DNA of 64,000 nucleotides from Insulibacter thermoxylanivorax (GTDB lineage: Bacteria > Bacillota > Bacilli > Paenibacillales > DA-C8). A program made the position numbers and the translations under genes. Positions 59,188-64,000 of the stretch are shown one piece after another. The stretch is from contig NZ_BMAQ01000006.1 in assembly GCF_015472005.1 (NCBI RefSeq), positions 167,098-231,097 of the forward strand, written 5' to 3'. Under the pieces are notes generated by a model that saw nothing but the letters and a program-made list of their open reading frames with translations, did no database searches and was not told the DNA's origin. The first letter of the stretch is position 1. Each line of letters begins with the position of its first letter.

Positions 59188-60951
59188 TTATTCCCAGAAT
59201 CCCGGCATAAGGAGCTTAAGCTGCTCGATATCTCGTAATTCCAGTTGTTTGCGTTCCGCTCCTGAACTGCCGTACACCTTGAATGAAGTCCCCGTATCCA
59301 CAATCGAACTCGGCACAAAATCGAATTCCTTATCTGCTGCCCGAAGCCGCACCGCCGTGCGCCAACGGATCGCCTGTTCCAGCAAAGCTCTGCTCGTGGA
59401 CGGATGGTAACGGCGGTATTGTTCATACCAGATCGACGGAATCTGCTCCACATCCGGATAAACCTCTTCGATCACATCCTTCGGCGGCGCCAGTGCATGA
59501 ACCGCGCTTGCATCCCTGGGAGTGAAAAGCCCCGGCGCCTGCGGCGCCAAAGCCGCTTCATCGATGAAGGACACGGAAGCCTCGCTTCCTTGGTCATGCC
59601 TGAGATCCAGCGCGGCTTCCTCCAGTTCCCCCTTCCCGGCTGGAGCATCCATGGCTGCTTCTATGCCGCATTCCCTGAGCAGGGATGCCAGCTGCGACGG
59701 CTCAGCCCTTGCTGCAAACCAAACCTGTTCATTCAGCCGCATAAGCCCAAGCTGTTCTGCATGCGCCGCCAGCCAGGATGCATCCTGTTCACGGTTCGTT
59801 TGCAGGATCATTCCCGGGACGAGGCGCACCGTGAAACGTCCTGCTTCCCATTCGCGAATGGTTTGCCGGATGGACCTTGCGATCTCATCCATGCTATGAG
59901 CTTCAAGGAAGCGAAGGATGCGCTCCGCATCCCATCCCTGTTCACTTGCCCGCCGCACGCTGCCTGCTGTCAGGCGAAAGCGCAGCACCGCATCACAAGC
60001 AAGCCGTTCTGCGAAGCGATGAAGCGCATGCTGAACCTTGAAACAGGTATGCGGATAGGCGATGATCTCATAATCCCTCTGCACGATCAAGGTCTGGGGC
60101 ATCGTCTCGAGCGGCGGTACTCGCCTGATCCAGCGCTGCCCCATCTCATCGACCGCGGATTCGAGCCAGCCGGAGCGCTGGAGATGATCCAGCCACGCTT
60201 TCAGCTCGGACCTCGTCTCCTCATCATCTCCTGCATCGCCGATCACAGCATCGTCCAGGCACCACTTCTCGCCGGTGAACTTCCACAAAGCCGCCGTCCA
60301 GCGCTGCAGAAGCGGCTGCCGCGGGCTGTGCACGCGGTACCAGAGCAGGAACATCTGCTCTTCCCGCGCCGCTGCATCCATATCCAGCCAAGCCGAGAGA
60401 CGCCGTTCATCCACCCGTACCTGCGGCGGTTCCATGACCAGCACCCGCATGCGCAGGCCGAGGTCGACGGCTTCCAGCACCTGCCGGCGTGCCCCTTCAT
60501 CTTCCTTACCGCACTTAGCGACTTTGGCGATCAGCAGGTCCAGACTGCGCTTCTGAAATCGGCCCTGTCTCGTTAAGCGAAGCGGCTCAGCCTCGATCTC
60601 CAGGAACACGAGGAAGAGAATCTCCCCCATCCTGCGGTGCGGATCTGCGGCGAGCAGCAGCGGCGAGGCGAAGGGCGCGTCCTCAGGCTGCTGCATATAA
60701 TCCATGTAGATCGATACGGGCAGCTGGTACTGCCGTTCTCCCCATGTTCTCGACAGCGTATGAACAAGCTGTTTGCGGCACAGCTTCAGCAGACCGAGAT
60801 GCCATTCAGCCGGAATACCCGCTTCTCCAGCCCTTTGCAAGTATGTATCCAGTGAGAACGGCGAATGCCCAAAGCAGCGATGGATCAAGTCCAGCGCCCG
60901 ACACTCCAGCGGATCTAGAGCCTCATATTTACTCGCCTGCCCCTTCCTCAA
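59188..60951 (-). CDS. Helicase-associated protein partnered with XPB
   Basis: A 587-residue protein of the helicase-associated (XPB/Ssl2 N-terminal-like) kind found next to bacterial XPB genes. The N-terminal half is helical winged-helix-like (LECRALDLIHRCFGH, GEILFLVFLEIEAEPLRLT). The recognisable segment PQTLIVQRDYEIIAYPHTCFKVQHAL...LACDAVLRFRLTAGSVRRA and the following helices lie around residues 300-390. The C-terminus resembles a WYL-like or small beta domain (AVRLRAADKEFDFVPSSIVDTG...FKVYGSSGAERKQL). The start is TTG at 60951, forming a TTGA overlap with the XPB stop, with GGGAGG upstream. The partner role is inferred from this coupling. Confidence 0.8.
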   Translation of the reverse strand: MRKGQASKYEALDPLECRALDLIHRCFGHSPFSLDTYLQRAGEAGIPAEWHLGLLKLCRKQLVHTLSRTWGERQYQLPVSIYMDYMQQPEDAPFASPLLLAADPHRRMGEILFLVFLEIEAEPLRLTRQGRFQKRSLDLLIAKVAKCGKEDEGARRQVLEAVDLGLRMRVLVMEPPQVRVDERRLSAWLDMDAAAREEQMFLLWYRVHSPRQPLLQRWTAALWKFTGEKWCLDDAVIGDAGDDEETRSELKAWLDHLQRSGWLESAVDEMGQRWIRRVPPLETMPQTLIVQRDYEIIAYPHTCFKVQHALHRFAERLACDAVLRFRLTAGSVRRASEQGWDAERILRFLEAHSMDEIARSIRQTIREWEAGRFTVRLVPGMILQTNREQDASWLAAHAEQLGLMRLNEQVWFAARAEPSQLASLLRECGIEAAMDAPAGKGELEEAALDLRHDQGSEASVSFIDEAALAPQAPGLFTPRDASAVHALAPPKDVIEEVYPDVEQIPSIWYEQYRRYHPSTSRALLEQAIRWRTAVRLRAADKEFDFVPSSIVDTGTSFKVYGSSGAERKQLELRDIEQLKLLMPGFWE

Positions 60952-62675
60952 GACAGTGCTCCCTCCCTTTCCGCATGCGTAAGGACCGATTCCTGCTTCT
61001 GAGCACACCACTCCTCCGCATGGGAACGTTCATAGGCATACCCTTGCTCGACGAGGAAGAGCTGCCTCCGACGAGCGAATTCCTCCTCCCGGGTATGTTC
61101 CGAGACCAAGGTATAGAAATACGCCTCTCCCCTTGCTTTCGGACGCAGGATCCGCCCCAGCCGCTGTGCTTCCTCCTGCCGCGATCCGAAGCTGCCGGAG
61201 ATCTGAATGGCGACAGAAGCATCGGGCAGATCAACAGCAAAGTTAGCCACCTTCGATACAACCAAGACGGGGACCGCTCCCTGCTTGAACCTTTCATACA
61301 GCTCTTCCCGCTCTTCATGGGCCGTCCCACCGCTGATGATCGGGGCGCCGAAAGTGTTGGAAACGGCTTTCAGCTGATCGAGATATTGGCCGATGATCAG
61401 CACGGATTCCCCCTGATGCCGCTCCAGCAGGGATGCCAGCACGGGCAGCTTCATGCGGTTCTCGGCAGCGATGCGGATCTTGCGCCGATTGTCCGCTTGG
61501 ATATACCGCCTCTCCGTATCCGCACAGAGCGGAACACGGATCTCCCTGCATGTTACGCGTGCAATCCAGCCCTGGCTCTCGAGGGATTTCCATGACCGGT
61601 AATAACAGCGCGGCCCAACCAGGGAGTAAACATCCTCCTCCAAACCGTCTTCCCGCACCAGCGTAGCGGTCAGGCCGAGCCGCCGCGTCGCTTGCAGCTC
61701 AGCAGTCGCTCGGAATACAGGGGCGGGCAGCAGATGAACCTCATCATAGATGATGAGGCCCCAGTCCCTCTCTCGAAAGATATTCATATGCTGCAGCGGC
61801 TCGTCTCTGCTCTTGCGGTACGTGAGGATCTGATAGGTGGCGACGGTGACGGGCCGTACTTCCTTGCGCGTGCCGGAATACTCGCCGATATCTTCCGGTG
61901 TCAGGGTGGTCTTATCGAGCAGTTCGCGGATCCATTGGCGGACGGACGTCACATTGGTCGTCAGGATCAGCGTCGCGCACTTCAGGCTCGCCAGCGCTCC
62001 GATGCCGACGATCGTCTTGCCTGCGCCGCAAGGCAGAACAACGACCCCGCTCCCCCCTGATGCCGGCGACAGGAAACGGGCCACCGCCTCCTGCTGATAA
62101 TCACGCAGCTGGAAGCTTCGTCCCAGGTGATCCTGCCTGCGCAGCTCAACTTCCAGAGCTTCCCCGTCATGATAGCCCGCCAGATCCTGCACTGGGATGC
62201 CGATGCGGATTAGTTCCCGCTTGATCTCCCCGCGCCGTCCCGGACGAATGATGAGATGTCTGGCATCCAGTGAGCCGGCGAGCAGTTCGGCCAGAGAAGG
62301 CATCAGGAGGATCGACTGAAGCAGCTGCTCATCGCTGCTGTATAAGCACAGCTTTCCTTCACGCAGGATGATCTTGACGAGCCCGTAACGATCAACGAAA
62401 TAGAAAATATCATTGCGGACATTCTGCGGAATCGTAAACTTGCAGTGGTCCGCCAAGAATTGCACGATCTCCCGTGCACGGACCCCGGCAGCCGCCGCAT
62501 TCCAGAGCGTCAGCCGGCTCATGCGGTACGTATGGATGCGGCCGGGATTTTTGATCAACTCGGCATATTCACTCAGTTGGCTGCGAATTTCCTCATACGC
62601 AGGGTGATCGGATTCCGCAAGGATCGTAAAATCACTCTGCACGAATAACGGCCTGTTCTCAGCTGCTGTCATCAC
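60948..62675 (-). CDS. Bacterial XPB-type DNA helicase
   Basis: A 575-residue superfamily 2 helicase related to archaeal and eukaryotic XPB. An N-terminal damage-recognition-like domain (1-180) precedes the motor: Walker A VLPCGAGKTIVGIGAL (GAGKT 217-221), DEVH (311-314), LGLTATLVREDG with the RED motif of XPB, and SFGSRQEEAQRLGRILRPK at motif VI. A thumb-like insert lies between the RecA folds. The start is GTG 62675 or ATG 62672. The role in excision repair or transcription-coupled repair is inferred from homologues. The downstream partner gene overlaps by four bases. Confidence 0.93.
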   Translation of the reverse strand: MMTAAENRPLFVQSDFTILAESDHPAYEEIRSQLSEYAELIKNPGRIHTYRMSRLTLWNAAAAGVRAREIVQFLADHCKFTIPQNVRNDIFYFVDRYGLVKIILREGKLCLYSSDEQLLQSILLMPSLAELLAGSLDARHLIIRPGRRGEIKRELIRIGIPVQDLAGYHDGEALEVELRRQDHLGRSFQLRDYQQEAVARFLSPASGGSGVVVLPCGAGKTIVGIGALASLKCATLILTTNVTSVRQWIRELLDKTTLTPEDIGEYSGTRKEVRPVTVATYQILTYRKSRDEPLQHMNIFRERDWGLIIYDEVHLLPAPVFRATAELQATRRLGLTATLVREDGLEEDVYSLVGPRCYYRSWKSLESQGWIARVTCREIRVPLCADTERRYIQADNRRKIRIAAENRMKLPVLASLLERHQGESVLIIGQYLDQLKAVSNTFGAPIISGGTAHEEREELYERFKQGAVPVLVVSKVANFAVDLPDASVAIQISGSFGSRQEEAQRLGRILRPKARGEAYFYTLVSEHTREEEFARRRQLFLVEQGYAYERSHAEEWCAQKQESVLTHAEREGALS

Positions 62676-62785
62676 CCGCGCCCCTTCTCATTCTTGCGAT
62701 TTTCTTTCTGTAACTATAGTATGAAGATGGTATAGGTCGTTTTATACATGAACCGCTTGACAGCAAGGAAAGGACGTCTAAGGTT

Positions 62786-63529
62786 ATGAGATTCATGAAA
62801 CTTCTAAGTTGGATCGCAGCACTGGTGATCACGGCCGGCTGCGCGGCAGAGACCCCGGCATCGGACGACACCGCTGAGATTCTCGCCGCCTACCCCGAAC
62901 TGCAAGGCAAGGCTCACGTTCGGGAAATCGTCACCAGGATCATCGACGGAGACACCTTCGAACTGGCCAGCGGCCATAAGGTGCGGCTCATCGGCGTCAA
63001 CACGCCGGAGATCACCAAGGGGAAGAGCGAAGCTTACGGTGAGGAGGCCAAGCAGTATGCCTCGGATCATCTGTTGGATCAGGAAGTGATCCTCTTCGCC
63101 GACGTCTCGGATACGGATCGCTACGGCCGGCTGCTGCGCTACGTCTTCCTGCCTGGTGATCCGTTGATGTTCAACGAACGGCTGCTCCTGGAAGGATATG
63201 CGAACACGATGACCGTGCCGCCGGATGTCACCTTCGCCGAACGCTTCGTCGCACGGGAACAGGAGGCAAGGGCAGCCGGTGCGGGATTGTGGAGCGATGC
63301 AGCTGCCGCGTCCGCGGGATCAGCGCCTAAGCCGCAAGAAACGCAGGATTCCGTCAACTCCTACGAACCCTCCTGTGAAGACCCGCAGATCAAAGGCAAT
63401 ATCAACTCCAAAGGCGAGCGCATCTACCACGAGCCCGGCAGCCGTTACTATGACGCGACGATCCCTGAGCTCATGTTCTGTACAGCGGAAGAAGCTGAAG
63501 CGGCGGGATTTCGTGCACCGAAGCGTTAA
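62786..63529 (+). CDS. Thermonuclease family lipoprotein
   Basis: A 247-residue secreted nuclease. The signal peptide [19 protein letters not shown] ends in a lipobox-like TAGC, so Cys19 is probably lipidated. The staphylococcal-nuclease domain (about 45-172) has [26 protein letters not shown] with the catalytic Arg and Glu, [13 protein letters not shown] with the second Arg, and ARAAGAGLW. The C-terminal [27 protein letters not shown] segment is a nuclease-associated tail with two cysteines (CEDP, MFC). The start ATG at 62786 has AAGGA upstream. It is divergent from the XPB gene. Confidence 0.92.
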   Translation: MRFMKLLSWIAALVITAGCAAETPASDDTAEILAAYPELQGKAHVREIVTRIIDGDTFELASGHKVRLIGVNTPEITKGKSEAYGEEAKQYASDHLLDQEVILFADVSDTDRYGRLLRYVFLPGDPLMFNERLLLEGYANTMTVPPDVTFAERFVAREQEARAAGAGLWSDAAAASAGSAPKPQETQDSVNSYEPSCEDPQIKGNINSKGERIYHEPGSRYYDATIPELMFCTAEEAEAAGFRAPKR

Positions 63530-63553
63530 CCGCGCCTGTACAGAGATATCCAT

Positions 63554-63594
63554 AAAGGCTGTCTGCCCGCGATTCCCCGCGGCAGACAGCCTTT
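63554..63594. terminator. Strong hairpin after the nuclease gene
   Basis: AAAGGCTGTCTGCC...GGCAGACAGCCTTT forms a 14-pair stem extended by CGCG with one bulge. It serves convergent transcripts (nuclease on plus, TrkA-C fragment on minus). T-runs are short on both sides. Confidence 0.65.
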
Positions 63595-63615
63595 GCTGTA
63601 TTCACAGACGGCGTC

Positions 63616-63770
63616 TTAGTTGTTCATCAGATTTTCTTTCATGCGCTTGATATTCTGACGTTCCCCTGCCACGACGAGAATCGCTTCCGCAGGGATCACG
63701 TAGTCCGGTCCCGGGTTGATGTTCTGCTTCTCCTTCTCAATCACAGCAAGGATGCAAAGATGCAATTGAT
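63616..63770 (-). pseudogene. 3' fragment of a TrkA-C domain protein (K+ channel/transport type)
   Basis: The minus strand reads CILAVIEKEKQNINPGPDYV, then IPAEAILVVAGERQNIKRM and a short end to the stop at 63616. This is the last 45 or so residues of a RCK/TrkA-C ligand domain, found in potassium channels and Ktr/Trk regulators. Going upstream, the frame reaches a TAA within a few codons and the family pattern is lost near 63760-63775. The rest of the gene is not in the window. An insertion sequence end appears directly upstream, so the gene has probably been cut by it. Confidence 0.65.
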
Positions 63771-63774
63771 GCGT

Positions 63775-64000
63775 TTAATCACACTCGAAACAAGCACTTT
63801 GTAACCTGCGGAGGATAAAAGTGGTGCGCGATTGTCTTGCCATATACACAGATCTAATTTTTTATAAACTCAACTTTCGCAGCTTAATTGTCCAAACAAA
63901 CCCTTGATATAATTGGGCAAACTCGAAATCCAATGCTGGAGTTGACGAAAAACGGCAGACTGATCCCGTTTGGATTTGGCTTCCGTGAACGCCATGAAAA
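63775..64000 (-). mobile_element. End of an insertion sequence with the transposase C-terminus
   Basis: On the minus strand, from the window edge to a stop at 63870, one frame reads AFTEAKSKRDQSAVFRQLQH followed by WISSLPNYIKGLFGQLSCES. This is the form of an IS4/IS231-like DDE transposase C-terminus, including the terminal CES. About 100 bases of AT-rich non-coding DNA lie between the stop and the TrkA-C fragment. The base composition is clearly lower in GC than the neighbouring genes. The outer boundary is approximate, since only one end is visible and no inverted repeat can be checked. Confidence 0.55.

Overview
This is a 64 kb piece of core chromosome from a GC-rich, spore-forming Gram-positive bacterium of the order Bacillales, most likely family Paenibacillaceae. 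The evidence is conserved gene order, the sporulation genes spoVM, spoVIF and ylbJ, Gram-positive LexA and FapR sites, and proteins that look like Paenibacillus versions as I recall them. The genus cannot be fixed from the sequence alone. Almost every gene is on the minus strand, so the map reads most naturally from high to low coordinates. Apart from local exceptions it follows the Bacillus subtilis run yloA-yloB-yloC-remA-gmk-rpoZ-coaBC-priA-def-fmt-rsmB-rlmN-prpC-prkC-rsgA-rpe-spoVM-rpmB-yloU-yloV-recG-fapR-plsX-fab-acp-rnc-smc-ftsY-ylxM-ffh-rpsP-khpA-rimM.

Layout. 1-2.9 kb: rimM (partial), khpA, rpsP, ffh and ylxM (ribosome maturation and the signal recognition particle). 2.9-4.9 kb: two small unknown genes in long intergenic DNA full of degenerate palindrome arrays. 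4.9-10.6 kb: ftsY, smc, rnc. 10.7-17.9 kb: fatty acid synthesis in an E. coli-like order (yceD, rpmF, fapR, plsX, fabH, fabD, fabG, acpP, fabF), with a FapR operator on the fapR promoter. 18-26.5 kb: an inserted block with tmcAL, ylbL, ylbJ, coaD, rsmD (frameshifted), an unknown gene, an SOS-controlled Y-family polymerase with a YolD-like partner, and spoVIF. 26.8-32.4 kb: recG, degV, fakA, asp23, rpmB. 32.5-47.6 kb: spoVM back to yicC, a dense housekeeping operon with many ATGA overlaps. 47.9-56.2 kb: a YitJ-type bifunctional methionine enzyme, a second palindrome array, a Ca2+ ATPase, rqcH (frameshifted) and galU. 56.4-63.5 kb: a LysR regulator, an unknown gene, ylbG, ylbF, a bacterial XPB helicase with its partner, and a secreted thermonuclease. 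63.6-64 kb: the 3' end of a TrkA-C type protein apparently cut by an insertion sequence.

Main systems are lipid supply (FapR, PlsX, Fab enzymes, AcpP, FakA and a DegV/FakB-type protein), protein synthesis and quality control (Fmt, Def, RsmB, RlmN, RsgA, L28, L32, S16, Ffh, FtsY, RqcH), Ser/Thr signalling (PrkC, PrpC) and DNA maintenance (Smc, RecG, PriA, XPB, the SOS polymerase).

The least explained signals lie between genes. Two arrays 47 kb apart (3243-3473 and 50059-50286) each hold five AT-rich palindromes with centres about 52 bp apart, roughly five helical turns. They are built by mixing two half-site types. A third, unrelated hairpin family (4611-4786) has four units about 51 bp apart. 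Two genes, rsmD and rqcH, are broken inside long homopolymers (G8 and A9), which points to sequencing error or transcriptional slippage.
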